Positions 17,129-27,102 of a DNA stretch of 64,000 nt are shown in pieces; the first letter of the stretch is position 1; every line of letters begins with the position of its first letter. The DNA is from Lichenicoccus sp965213775 (GTDB taxonomy: Bacteria; Pseudomonadota; Alphaproteobacteria; Acetobacterales; Acetobacteraceae). Position numbers and translations under genes: made by a program. The stretch is from NCBI GenBank assembly GCA_965213775.1, contig CBDCAC010000002.1, positions 124,001-188,000 on the forward strand. The letters run 5' to 3'. A model generated the notes under the pieces. It worked only from the letters and a program-made list of their open reading frames with translations, was not told the origin of the DNA and searched no databases.

Positions 17129-17178
17129 GGCGCAACCTCGCGCGCCCGGCTGCCGGGTCCGCCGAAGCGGAGCAGGAC

Positions 17179-19011
<1,833 letters not shown>

Positions 19012-19022
19012 ACGTATCGGGT

Positions 19023-19064
19023 CCGGGGCCTCAGGCCCTGGCGGGTCCAGGGCGGCGCCCTGGC
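19023..19064. repeat. Dispersed hairpin element, copy e (inside the ilv operon)
   Basis: GGGCC-TCA-GGCCC (19026-19038) is followed by CCAGGGC-GGC-GCCCTGG (19047-19063), joined by the shared linker GCGGGTC. It sits between the ilvB stop and the ilvH ribosome binding site. The second hairpin and linker recur at 34131-34151 and, inverted, at 57741-57764. Confidence 0.75.
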
Positions 19065-19081
19065 CTTGCTGAGGAACTCAC

Positions 19082-19597
19082 ATGGCGACGACGGACGAGA
19101 CCGAGACCAGGGCGGTGATCTCCGTGCTGGTGGAGAACGAGAGCGGCGTGTTGGCGCGCGTGATCGGCCTGTTCTCCGGACGCGGCTACAACATCGAGAG
19201 CCTGACCGTGGCCCCGGTCGAGGACGGCCGCGGCCGCTCGCGCATCAACATCGTCACCTCCGGCACGCCGATGGTGATCGAGCAGATCAAGGCGCTGCTC
19301 GACCGGCTGGTGCCGGTGCATCGCGTATCCGACCTGACCAAGGAGGGTCCGCACGTCGCGCGCGAGATGGCGCTGATCAAGGTGGTCTCCAGCGGCGAGC
19401 CGCGCTCGGAGGCGCTGCGCATCGCCGATGCGTTCCGCGCCCGCCCGGTCGACACCACCGCCGGCAGCTTCGTCTTCGAGCTGACCGGCGCCACCGAGAA
19501 GCTCGACGCCTTCATCGAGCTGATGCGCCCGCTCGGACTGGTCGAGATCTCCCGCTCCGGCATCGCCGCGATCGCGCGCGGGCCGCGCACCATCTGA
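19082..19597 (+). CDS. ilvH: Acetolactate synthase small (regulatory) subunit
   Basis: 171 residues. The ACT domain opens with ISVLVENESGVLARVIGLFSGRGYNIESLTVAP, the valine-binding surface of the family, and the second domain contains EMALIKVV and GSFVFELTGATEKLDAFIELMRPLGLVEISRSG. The subunit raises activity of IlvB and confers feedback inhibition by valine. It starts at an ATG after TGAGGAAC and ends 24 bases before ilvC. The name ilvN is also used. Confidence 0.93.
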   Translation: MATTDETETRAVISVLVENESGVLARVIGLFSGRGYNIESLTVAPVEDGRGRSRINIVTSGTPMVIEQIKALLDRLVPVHRVSDLTKEGPHVAREMALIKVVSSGEPRSEALRIADAFRARPVDTTAGSFVFELTGATEKLDAFIELMRPLGLVEISRSGIAAIARGPRTI

Positions 19598-19621
19598 CCA
19601 TCACAGGAGAGGCTCTTCCCC

Positions 19622-20641
19622 ATGCGCGTCTACTACGACAGCGACGCCGACGTGAACCTGATCAAGTCCAAGCGGGTGGCGATCATCGGCTACGGCAGCC
19701 AGGGCCACGCCCACGCCAACAACCTCAAGGATAGCGGCGTCGAGGAGCTGGCCGTCGGCCTGCGTCCGGGTTCCGCCGGCGTCGCCAAGGCGGAGGCCGC
19801 CGGGTTGCGCGTGATGGCGCCCGCGCTCGCGGCGTCCTGGGCCGACGTGGTGATGGTGCTGACGCCCGACGAGGGGCAGGGCGACCTCTATGCCGAGCAG
19901 CTCGCGGGGCAGCTGAAGCAGGGTGCCGCACTCGCCTTCGCGCACGGGCTCGCGATCCATTTCCGCGTCATCGAGCCGCGTCCCGACCTGGACGTGTTCA
20001 TGATCGCGCCGAAGGGCCCCGGCCATACCGTGCGCTCGGAGTATCAGCGCGGCGGCGGCGTGCCCTGCCTGGTGGCGATGGCGCAGGATCCGTCGGGCAA
20101 CGCGCTGGACATCGCGCTGTCGTACGCGAGCGCCATCGGCGGCGGGCGCGCCGGCATCATCGAGACCAGCTTCCGCGAGGAGTGCGAGACCGACCTGTTC
20201 GGCGAGCAGGCGGTGCTGTGCGGCGGGCTGGTCGAGCTGATCCGGGCCGGCTTCGAGACCCTGGTGGAGGCGGGCTACGCGCCGGAGATGGCGTATTTCG
20301 AGTGCCTGCACGAGGTGAAGCTGATCGTCGACCTGATCTACGAGGGCGGCATCGCCAACATGAACTACTCGATCAGCAACACCGCCGAGTACGGCGAGTA
20401 CGTCACCGGACCGCGCATCGTCACCGCGCAGACCAAGGCGGAGATGAAGCGCGTGCTCGACGACATCCAGAGCGGCCGCTTCACCCGCGACTGGCTGCTG
20501 GAGAACAAGGTGGGGCAGGTCGGCTTCAAGGCGACGCGCGCCCGGGTGAACCAGCACCAGATCGAGCAGGTCGGCGAGCGCCTGCGCGCGATGATGCCGT
20601 GGATCGGCAAGAACCGGCTGGTCGACAAGGCGCGGAACTAG
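19622..20641 (+). CDS. ilvC: Ketol-acid reductoisomerase (class I)
   Basis: Mg- and NADPH-dependent rearrangement and reduction of acetolactate. 339 residues, the short class I length. Rossmann motif IIGYGSQGHAHANNLKDSGV (residues 21-40), AFAHGLAIHF, APKGPGHTVRSEYQRGGGVPCLVA, TSFREECETDLFGEQ with the metal-binding Asp/Glu, and the C-terminal SISNTAEYGEYVTGPR. AGGAGAGG precedes the ATG. It closes the ilvBHC set. Confidence 0.95.
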   Translation: MRVYYDSDADVNLIKSKRVAIIGYGSQGHAHANNLKDSGVEELAVGLRPGSAGVAKAEAAGLRVMAPALAASWADVVMVLTPDEGQGDLYAEQLAGQLKQGAALAFAHGLAIHFRVIEPRPDLDVFMIAPKGPGHTVRSEYQRGGGVPCLVAMAQDPSGNALDIALSYASAIGGGRAGIIETSFREECETDLFGEQAVLCGGLVELIRAGFETLVEAGYAPEMAYFECLHEVKLIVDLIYEGGIANMNYSISNTAEYGEYVTGPRIVTAQTKAEMKRVLDDIQSGRFTRDWLLENKVGQVGFKATRARVNQHQIEQVGERLRAMMPWIGKNRLVDKARN

Positions 20642-20994
20642 GCTCACGACCTTCTAGGCGGCTCGACGGGGCGTGGGTCCGAGGGCATCGGGGTCGTCCG
20701 ATGCCCGACGTTCCGCTGCCGCCGGCAGTCCGCATGCGCCCGACGGTCAATGTCGTCGTGCTCTGAGACACGATCTACAGGAACGCGGCTCCGAACCGGC
20801 CATGCTCGGCCGTGACGCTTTCACGGGCCGTCGCGAGACCCCGGGACATCGACGACGAGGGCTGACCCGAACGTCCGACTCCGCTCACGGTCCTCAGGGC
20901 CCACGGGTTCGATCGACCGGCAACTCGATCGAGCTGGGTGGGTTGACCCGGGTACGGCCGGCGCCGGCACCATCGCAACCCGGAAGACCCATAC
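20642..20994. other. Spacer between ilvC and the DUF4142 gene
   Basis: 353 bases without a supported gene. A 21-codon reading frame at 20701-20766 has no ribosome binding site and no recognisable product. I see no convincing terminator, riboswitch or promoter. Confidence 0.4.
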
Positions 20995-21507
20995 ATGAAC
21001 ATTCGCCTCAGAACCATGGCCATGACTGCCGCACTTTGCTGCGGCTTCGTCTCGCCCGCCTTCGCCGCGTCGCTGTCGTCCGCGGATCGCGACTTCCTGG
21101 TCAGCACCGCGCAGGGCGCCACGTACGAGCTGAGCGCCGCCAAGCTCGCGCTGAGGAAGGCCACCCGCGGCGACATCAGGAGCTACGCCCACACGATGAT
21201 CGCCGACCACAAGAGCCTCAATCCGAAGCTGCACCAGATCGCCAAGCGCAACGGGGTCGACCTGCCGGCTTCGATGACCGACGAGAAGCAGGGATCCTAC
21301 GACCATCTCCAGGGCCTGGACGGAAAGGCGTTCGACACGGCCTTCTTGAACGAGGAAACCCGAGACAACAGGACCGACGTCGCCAGCGAGCAGAAGGAGA
21401 CCGAGACCACGGACAATGCGCCGGTGAAGGCATTCGTCGAGCGGCTGAAGCAATCCGACACCAGGCACACGAGGCTCGGCGAGGCATTGCAGCAGGCTAG
21501 CCAGTAA
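20995..21507 (+). CDS. DUF4142 periplasmic protein
   Basis: 170 residues with a signal peptide (RTMAMTAALCCGFVSPAFAA, cleavage near residue 24). The mature part is all-helical and matches the DUF4142 pattern: DRDFLVSTAQGATYELSAAKLALRKATRGDIRSYAHTMIADHKSLNPKLHQIAKRNGV. The family has a ferritin-like four-helix shape and is often linked to envelope stress, but its biochemistry is not established. The C-terminal third (EETRDNRTDVASEQKETETT) is unusually polar and less conserved than expected. Monocistronic by position. Confidence 0.8.
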   Translation: MNIRLRTMAMTAALCCGFVSPAFAASLSSADRDFLVSTAQGATYELSAAKLALRKATRGDIRSYAHTMIADHKSLNPKLHQIAKRNGVDLPASMTDEKQGSYDHLQGLDGKAFDTAFLNEETRDNRTDVASEQKETETTDNAPVKAFVERLKQSDTRHTRLGEALQQASQ

Positions 21508-21565
21508 CCCGTCCGCGGTCCCGCGGCGCCACTGCCGCGCGATCATACGGCCCGGCATCTGCATG

Positions 21566-21583
21566 AGGACGTCGTTTCGTCCT
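21566..21583. terminator. Weak hairpin after the DUF4142 gene
   Basis: AGGACG (21566-21571) and CGTCCT (21578-21583) enclose a 6-base loop. It lies about 60 bases past the DUF4142 stop, without a T-tract. Confidence 0.25.
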
Positions 21584-21748
21584 GCGTCGCGGCCGCCAGG
21601 AAGATCCGACGGCAGCAGGATCGCGCCGTCGCGTCGGTGCCGCGCGGCGTTTGGAGAGACGGACCCACGGCTCCTGCGGACGAAGCGGTCGTATAGCCGG
21701 ATCCGGCGCACGTCGCGGAGCGGCGGGATCGCTCCCGCCCTCAGGCTC

Positions 21749-21964
21749 TCAGAACGACGAGCTCTGCGGCCGCTCGGCATCGCGGCAGGCGCCGGCCGCC
21801 TGACGATCGGGCTGCAGCACGTCTTCGCGTTGCGGCTCCTGCCGGACGATCTGGAAGCCGGCGCGCCGCAGCGAGCGGATCGCCAGCAGGTCGAGCGACG
21901 GCACCGCGTCGCGGATGTCGCTGAGGTCCTTGTTGTCGAGCATGGTGGTCTGGGCGAACGGCAT
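21749..21964 (-). CDS. Small hypothetical protein
   Basis: 71 residues from the ATG at 21964, which follows GGAGAGGAG. It begins MPFAQTTMLDNKDLSDIRDAVPSLDLLAIRSLRRAGFQIV, a compact amphipathic segment, and ends in a polar tail (QEPQREDVLQPDRQAAGA...). I do not recognise a family. It lies alone between the DUF4142 gene and cobC. Confidence 0.55.
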   Translation of the reverse strand: MPFAQTTMLDNKDLSDIRDAVPSLDLLAIRSLRRAGFQIVRQEPQREDVLQPDRQAAGACRDAERPQSSSF

Positions 21965-22300
21965 TGGGGCTCCTCTCCGTGCCTCGGGTCGTCTCATTTA
22001 AGCCCAGGCGTCTCGCCGCATGCGACCTAAATCAGCTTCTTGCACGTTATTTTTGCAGCTAAACTGTAACGCACGACGGATGCCGTGGCGGGTCGTGGCT
22101 GCCATGCGAGCGGCTCATGGCGGCGGCGGCCGCGTAAGCAGGCGGCAGTGGCACCGACGCGATCATTGCCGTTCAATGCCCTGGCGGGCGAAGCTGATCC
22201 GCGCACACAGCGCCCAGGGGACAGCGGACGGGATCACGTTCGCGCATCCCATCGGCCGCGGTCAGCACCTCGGCGGCTCGCCGGCCGCCGACTCGACGCG
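21965..22300. other. Spacer upstream of the small gene and downstream of cobC
   Basis: 336 bases without a supported gene. A lower-GC patch at about 22025-22075 probably holds the promoter of the minus-strand small gene. I looked on both strands for a cobalamin riboswitch here: GGCAGTGGC occurs near 22144, but the surrounding B12-box and helices are missing. Confidence 0.35.
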
Positions 22301-23332
22301 TCAGCCGCCGCTTCCGTTCCCGGCGAAGCCCGCCAGCGCCTGGCGCAGCCGCGTCCAGTGCGCCTCCTCCGCGGGCAGTCCGAGCCGCAGCAGCCGAGGA
22401 TCATGGTCGAAGCGCCGGGTGAGGATGCCGGCCGCGCCGAGTGCCGTGAACAGCGCCGGCGCCTGCTCGCCGCGGCAGAGCCGGAACAGCCGGGTGCCGC
22501 CCGCGGACGCGAAGCCGCTCGCGTCCAGCAGCGCGTCGAGACGCCCGCCCGCCTGCTGCAGCCGCGACGCCATCGCCTCGCGCCAGCCGGTGTCGGCCAG
22601 TGCCACGGTCGCCGCCGCCAGCGCCGGCCCGGACACCGCCCAGGGGCCGAGCGCCTGGCGGATCGGCGCCACCCGCTCCGGCGCGCCCAGCAGGAAGCCC
22701 AGCCTGAGGCCGGCCAGCCCGTAGCTCTTGCCGAACGAGCGCAGGATCAGCAGCCCGGGATGCGGCAGATGGCGCGCGAGACCGGGGTCAGGCGTCTCGA
22801 GGTCGGCGAACGCCTCGTCGCAGATCAGCAGGCCGCCCCGGCGCTGCAGCCTGTCGGCGAGCGCCAGCAGGCCATCGGCCGGGCAGCGCCTGCCGTCCGG
22901 ATTGTTCGGGTTGCACAGGATCGCCGCCTGCCCGGGCGCATCGCAGCCCAGGAACGCCGACGGCTCCGGCTCCACCTTGACGGCGGCGCCGGCCGCCTCC
23001 CAGGCGCGCTGGTGCTCGGCATAGGTCGGGCCGAGGATGATCGCCCGGCGCAGTCCGAGCAGGTGCGGCAGCAGGCTGATCAGGATCTGGGTGCCGGGTG
23101 CCGCCACCACCATCGCCGGATCGGCGGCACCATAGGCCGCCGCCGCGACCGCCTGCAGCGCCTCGACCGCCTCCGGCTCCGGCAGCCGGGTGATCCGCTC
23201 TAGGGCGAAGGGTGCTGCCGGATAAGGGTGCGGGTTGATGCCGGTGGAGAGGTCGAGGAACGGCGCGGGGGCGTGCGGGAACCGTCGCCGCGCCTCGATC
23301 AGCCGGCCGCCATGTGCGATGCCCGGGCACAT
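22301..23332 (-). CDS. cobC: L-threonine-O-3-phosphate decarboxylase (CobC/CobD type)
   Basis: PLP enzyme that makes (R)-1-amino-2-propanol phosphate, the linker of the cobalamin nucleotide loop (CobD in Salmonella naming). 343 residues from the ATG at 23332. It begins HGGRLIEARRRFPHAPAPFLDLSTGINPHPYP, the family fingerprint, and carries NPNNPDGR, LICDEAFADL, and the PLP lysine in RSFGKSYGLAGLRLGFLLG. A start at 23383 is possible but overlaps the divergent cbiB further. Its start codon shares bases with that of cbiB in a CATG palindrome. Confidence 0.88.
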   Translation of the reverse strand: MCPGIAHGGRLIEARRRFPHAPAPFLDLSTGINPHPYPAAPFALERITRLPEPEAVEALQAVAAAAYGAADPAMVVAAPGTQILISLLPHLLGLRRAIILGPTYAEHQRAWEAAGAAVKVEPEPSAFLGCDAPGQAAILCNPNNPDGRRCPADGLLALADRLQRRGGLLICDEAFADLETPDPGLARHLPHPGLLILRSFGKSYGLAGLRLGFLLGAPERVAPIRQALGPWAVSGPALAAATVALADTGWREAMASRLQQAGGRLDALLDASGFASAGGTRLFRLCRGEQAPALFTALGAAGILTRRFDHDPRLLRLGLPAEEAHWTRLRQALAGFAGNGSGG

Positions 23333-24320
23333 GCTCTGCACCGACCTCGCCGTCGCCGCCTCAGCCTTGGTGATCGAAGCCATCCTCGGCTACCCGACGC
23401 TGCTGTTCCGGCTGCTCGGGCATCCGGTGGTCTGGATCGGCCGGATGATCGGCGGTCTCGATCGCGGCCTCAACCGCGCCACCCTGCCGCAGACCCGGCG
23501 GCGGCTCAACGGCGTGCTGGCATTGCTGCCGGCGGTCGGCCTGCCGGTGGCGCTGGCGCTGCTCGTGCAGCTGGCGGCGCTGCGTCTGCTGCCGCGGCCG
23601 GCGGCACTGCTGCTGCTGGGTGCTGCCGCCAGCACGCTGCTGGCGAGCCGCAGCCTGCACGCCCATGTCGGCGCGGTGGCGCGCGGCCTGCGCCACGGCG
23701 GCATCGCCGGCGGCCGGGAGGCGGTCTCGCACATCGTCGGGCGCGATCCGGCGAGCCTGGATCAGCCCGCGATCCTGCGCGCGGCGATCGAGAGCCTCGC
23801 CGAGAACTTCTCCGACGGCGTCGTGGCACCCCTGCTCTGGTGCGCGCTGCTCGGCCTGCCGGGGATCGTCGGCTACAAGGCGATCAACACCGCCGACAGC
23901 ATGATCGGCCACCTGACGCCGCGTCATCGCGATTTCGGCCGGGCCGCGGCGCGTCTGGACGACCTGGTCAACCTGCCGGCCTCGCGCCTGGCGGCGCTGT
24001 GGATCGTGCTCGCCGCCGGGCTGGACGAGCGGCCGGCCTTGGCCCGGGCCTGGCGCATCCTGCGCCGCGACGCGCGCCTCCACCGCTCGCCCAACGCCGG
24101 CTGGCCGGAGGCGGCGATGGCGGGCGCGCTCGGCCTGCGGCTCGGCGGGCCGCGCGTCTACGGCGCGACCCGGATCGAGGATGCTTGGCTCGGCGACGGC
24201 GAGCTTGCCGCTGCCACCTTGGATCTGGAGCGGGCGCTGCGGCTGTATCGCCGCGGCTGCGCGATCCAGCTCGGGGTCGCGCTGCTGTTGGCGCTTGCTA
24301 GCCAAGGGCTCTGCCCTTGA
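23331..24320 (+). CDS. cbiB: Adenosylcobinamide-phosphate synthase, CbiB
   Basis: Membrane protein that attaches the aminopropanol arm to adenosylcobyric acid (CobD in Pseudomonas naming). 329 residues from ATG 23331; ATG 23319 is an alternative. Motifs: EAILGYPTLLFRLLGHPVVWIGRMI at the N-terminus, ESLAENFSDGVVAPLLW, GLPGIVGYKAINTADSMIGH, and the C-terminal YGATRIEDAWLG. The last residues ASQGLCP and the TGA stop are encoded by the first hairpin of dispersed repeat copy a, so the native C-terminus may have been altered by that element. Confidence 0.9.
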   Translation: MLCTDLAVAASALVIEAILGYPTLLFRLLGHPVVWIGRMIGGLDRGLNRATLPQTRRRLNGVLALLPAVGLPVALALLVQLAALRLLPRPAALLLLGAAASTLLASRSLHAHVGAVARGLRHGGIAGGREAVSHIVGRDPASLDQPAILRAAIESLAENFSDGVVAPLLWCALLGLPGIVGYKAINTADSMIGHLTPRHRDFGRAAARLDDLVNLPASRLAALWIVLAAGLDERPALARAWRILRRDARLHRSPNAGWPEAAMAGALGLRLGGPRVYGATRIEDAWLGDGELAAATLDLERALRLYRRGCAIQLGVALLLALASQGLCP

Positions 24321-24353
24321 CCCGCTGGGGCCGGCGGCCCCGGACCCCGACCG
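24302..24353. repeat. Dispersed hairpin element, copy a (cbiB/cobQ convergent junction)
   Basis: CAAGGGC-TCT-GCCCTTG (24303-24319) is followed by GACCCGCT and GGGGCC-GGC-GGCCCC (24327-24341). The cbiB stop codon lies inside the first stem. It is placed between convergent genes, as a bidirectional terminator would be. Confidence 0.75.
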
Positions 24354-24370
24354 TTGAGCATCGGCTCTCA

Positions 24371-25825
24371 TTATCCGGCCAGGGTCAGCAGGCGGTCTAT
24401 GTCGACGTGCCGCTCCAGGTGGGCGGCCAGCGCGTCCAGCGCCGCCTCCACGCTCGCCTCGTGGTCGCGCGGGGGGGCTGCCAGGCCTAGCCTCCCGAGC
24501 AGCCGCCGCCTGGCCGCGTCGGCATGGAACAGGCCGTGCAGGTAGCTGCCGCTGACCCGGCCGTCGCCGGACACCGCGCCCTCCGGCCTCCCGTCCTGCA
24601 GCCGCAGCAGCGGCCGGGCGGTGTCCGGACCGGTGGTGATGCCCATGTGCATCTCGTAGCCCTGCACCGTGCTGCCGTCCTGCACCAGCCGGCCGCGCGC
24701 GTTCGCCAGTCGCTTGTGCGGGGCCAGCACGGTCTCGACCGCGAGCAGGCCCAGCCCCTGCGCCTCCCCCGGCGGCCCCTCCAGCCCGTCGGGATCGGCG
24801 ATGCGGCCGCCCAGCATCTGGTAGCCGCCGCACAGCCCGATCACGTGGCCGCCGCGCCGCCGATGCGCGTGCAGGTCGATGTCCCAGCCCTCGGCGCGGA
24901 ACGCCGCGAGATCGGCCAGCGTCGCCTTCGAGCCGGGCAGGATCACCAGCCGGCACGGCGCCGGCAGCGGCTGCCCGGGTGCGATCATCGCCAGGCTCAC
25001 GCCTGGCTCGGCGCGCAGCGGATCGAGGTCGTCGAAATTGGCGATATGCGGCAGCATCGGCACCGCGACGCGCAAGCGTCCATCGCCGCCGATGGGGCAG
25101 GCCGCGAGGTCGGCCGCGTCCTCCGCCGGCAGGGCGCGCACCGCCTCCAGGAACGGCACCAGCCCGAGCGGCGGCCAGCCGGTCAGGCGGGCGATGGTGC
25201 GCATGCCCTCGTCGAACAGCGAGGCGTCGCCGCGCATCCGGTTGACGATGAAGCCCCTGATCATCGCCGCATCCTCGGGGTCCAGCACGGTGCGGGTGCC
25301 GACCAGGCTCGCGATCACCCCGCCGCGGTCGATGTCGCCGAGCAGCACCACCGGCGTGTCGCTGGCGCGCGCGAAGCCCATGTTGGCGATGTCGCCGGCG
25401 CGCAGGTTGGTCTCCGAGGCGCTGCCCGCACCCTCGACCAGCACGATGTCGGCCTGCGCCCGCAGCACCCCGAAGCTGTGCATCACGTGGGTCATCAGCG
25501 ACGGCTTGAGCGCCTGGTAGTCGCGCGCCCGGAAATTGCCGCGCACCCGGCCCTGCACCACCAGCTGCGCGCCGATCTCGCTCTGCGGCTTGAGCAGCAC
25601 CGGGTTCATGTGCACGCTCGGCGCCACGCCGCAGGCGCGCGCCTGCAGCGCCTGCGCGCGGCCGATCTCGCCGCCGTCTTCGGTCACGGCCGCGTTGTTC
25701 GACATGTTCTGCGGCTTGAACGGACGCACGCCCAGCCCGCGCCGGGTGAGTGCGCGGGCGAGGCCCGCGACGATCACCGACTTGCCCACCGACGAGCCGG
25801 TGCCCTGGATCATCAGGGCGCGCAT
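24371..25825 (-). CDS. cobQ: Cobyric acid synthase
   Basis: ATP- and glutamine-dependent amidation of side chains b, d, e and g of adenosylcobyrinic acid a,c-diamide. 484 residues. N-terminal P-loop-like IQGTGSSVGKSVIVAGLARAL, then FKPQNMSNNAAVTEDGGEIGRAQALQA; C-terminal class I glutaminase with the nucleophile Cys in VIGLCGGYQMLGG (about residue 330) and the His in GSYLHGLFHAD. Its ATG overlaps the cobO stop as TGATG, so the two are coupled. Confidence 0.93.
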   Translation of the reverse strand: MRALMIQGTGSSVGKSVIVAGLARALTRRGLGVRPFKPQNMSNNAAVTEDGGEIGRAQALQARACGVAPSVHMNPVLLKPQSEIGAQLVVQGRVRGNFRARDYQALKPSLMTHVMHSFGVLRAQADIVLVEGAGSASETNLRAGDIANMGFARASDTPVVLLGDIDRGGVIASLVGTRTVLDPEDAAMIRGFIVNRMRGDASLFDEGMRTIARLTGWPPLGLVPFLEAVRALPAEDAADLAACPIGGDGRLRVAVPMLPHIANFDDLDPLRAEPGVSLAMIAPGQPLPAPCRLVILPGSKATLADLAAFRAEGWDIDLHAHRRRGGHVIGLCGGYQMLGGRIADPDGLEGPPGEAQGLGLLAVETVLAPHKRLANARGRLVQDGSTVQGYEMHMGITTGPDTARPLLRLQDGRPEGAVSGDGRVSGSYLHGLFHADAARRRLLGRLGLAAPPRDHEASVEAALDALAAHLERHVDIDRLLTLAG

Positions 25826-26433
25826 CAGTACTCGATCCCCTCCTGCGCCCGCACGCCGCTCGCGAAATGATGCTTCACCGCGCCCATCTCGGTGACCAGG
25901 TCGGCAGCCTCGATCAGCGCCGGCTTCGCGTTGCGGCCGGTCACCACCACGTGCAGCATCGGCGGCCGCGCGGCGATCGCGGCAAGCACCTCCTCGAGCG
26001 AGAGGTAGTCGTAGCGCAGCGCGATGTTCAGCTCGTCCAGCACCAGCAGCGACAGCTCGGCGCTGGCCAGCAACGTGCGTGCCCGCTCCCAGGCCTGCCT
26101 GCAGGCCGCGACGTCGCGGTCGCGGTCCTGGGTCTCCCAGGTGAAGCCCTCGCCCATGGTGTGCCACTCCACCAGCGGGCCGAAGCCCTCCAGCATCCGT
26201 CGCTCGCCGGTATCCCAGGCCCCCTTGATGAACTGCACCATCGCGGTGCGCCGGCCGCGCCCGATCATGCGCAGCATCAGCCCGATCGCGGCGGTGGATT
26301 TCCCCTTGCCCGGACCGGTGTGGACGATCAGCAGCCCCTTCTCGACGGTCTTGCCCGCGACCTCGCGATCCTGCACCGCCTTGCGCTTGGCCATGCGCAT
26401 CCGGTGCCGCGCCGCCTCGTCCTGCTGGCTCAT
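25825..26433 (-). CDS. cobO: Cob(I)yrinic acid a,c-diamide adenosyltransferase
   Basis: Adenosylates the corrinoid cobalt. 202 residues of the CobA/CobO/BtuR type. P-loop VHTGPGKGKSTAAIGLMLRM (about residue 36), MVQFIKGAWDTGERR, SLLVLDELNIALRYDYL and HVVVTGRNAKPALIEAADLVTEM. The N-terminal MSQQDEAARHRMRMAKRKAVQD is the usual basic helix covering the active site. Overlaps with both neighbours (ATGA with cobP, TGATG with cobQ) define a three-gene unit. Confidence 0.93.
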   Translation of the reverse strand: MSQQDEAARHRMRMAKRKAVQDREVAGKTVEKGLLIVHTGPGKGKSTAAIGLMLRMIGRGRRTAMVQFIKGAWDTGERRMLEGFGPLVEWHTMGEGFTWETQDRDRDVAACRQAWERARTLLASAELSLLVLDELNIALRYDYLSLEEVLAAIAARPPMLHVVVTGRNAKPALIEAADLVTEMGAVKHHFASGVRAQEGIEY

Positions 26434-27032
26434 CGCGATGCCTTCATGAGCGGCGGCCCCTTCAGCGTCAGCGGCAGGCCGGCCGCGACCAGCGCGACGT
26501 GGTCGGCGCGCGCCGCGAGCCGCTGGTGCAGCGAACCGGCGGCGTCGCGGAAGCGTCGCGCCAGCGCGTGCTCCGGCACGATCCCGAGCCCGACCTCGCT
26601 CGACACCAGCACGGTGAGGCCGGAGCGCCGTTCCAGCCCGCGCTCGAGCGCCTGCGCCGCGGCTTCGACGTCATGCTCGCCCAGCATCAGGTTGCTCAGC
26701 CACAGCGTCAGGCAATCCACCAGCACCGGCGCCGCCGGCACCCGGTCCAGCGCCTCGCCCAGCGCCAGCGGCGCTTCGACCGTGCGCCAGCCCTCGTGGC
26801 GTCGCGCCCGATGCGCCTCGATGCGCTCGCGCATCTCGTCGTCGTGCGCCGCCGCGGTCGCGATGTACGTCCAGGGCGGCGGCCGTGTCATGACTAGGCC
26901 CTCGGCGTGTCGGCTCTTGCCGGAACGCGCGCCGCCGAGGACGAGCGCCAGCTTCTGGGACGGATCGGTCAGTTCGTCACCTTTGACGGTCGCGGCCACG
27001 AGGGCATACCCTGCGCGCCGCGGGGCTTCCAT
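26430..27032 (-). CDS. cobP: Adenosylcobinamide kinase / adenosylcobinamide-phosphate guanylyltransferase
   Basis: Bifunctional nucleotide-loop enzyme (CobU in Salmonella naming). P-loop LALVLGGARSGKSRHAEGL (about residues 28-46), YIATAAAHDDEMRERIEAHRARR with the guanylylated His region, and VLVSSEVGLGIVPE. The ATG at 27032 gives 200 residues with a 25-residue leader that is longer than usual; ATG 27038 is equally possible and a downstream non-ATG start cannot be excluded. Promoter sequences must lie in the 70 bases shared with divergent cobN. Confidence 0.88.
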   Translation of the reverse strand: MEAPRRAGYALVAATVKGDELTDPSQKLALVLGGARSGKSRHAEGLVMTRPPPWTYIATAAAHDDEMRERIEAHRARRHEGWRTVEAPLALGEALDRVPAAPVLVDCLTLWLSNLMLGEHDVEAAAQALERGLERRSGLTVLVSSEVGLGIVPEHALARRFRDAAGSLHQRLAARADHVALVAAGLPLTLKGPPLMKASR

Positions 27033-27102
27033 CACCATGATCGAGATCGCATGACAGGGCCACGCTCTCCGGCACCCACGATCTCCGCGTCGAGCTGACC
27101 CC

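Noticed and set aside
17040..17178. Attenuator or leader peptide upstream of ilvB
   Set aside because: The stretch is AT-richer, but I found no run of branched-chain codons and no terminator/antiterminator pair; most of it is coding for the end of MiaA.
20701..20766. Short 21-codon frame downstream of ilvC
   Set aside because: No ribosome binding site and no recognisable product.
22020..22300. Possible cobalamin riboswitch near GGCAGTGGC at about 22144
   Set aside because: The B12-box consensus and the flanking helices are not present on either strand, and the position does not precede a cob gene.
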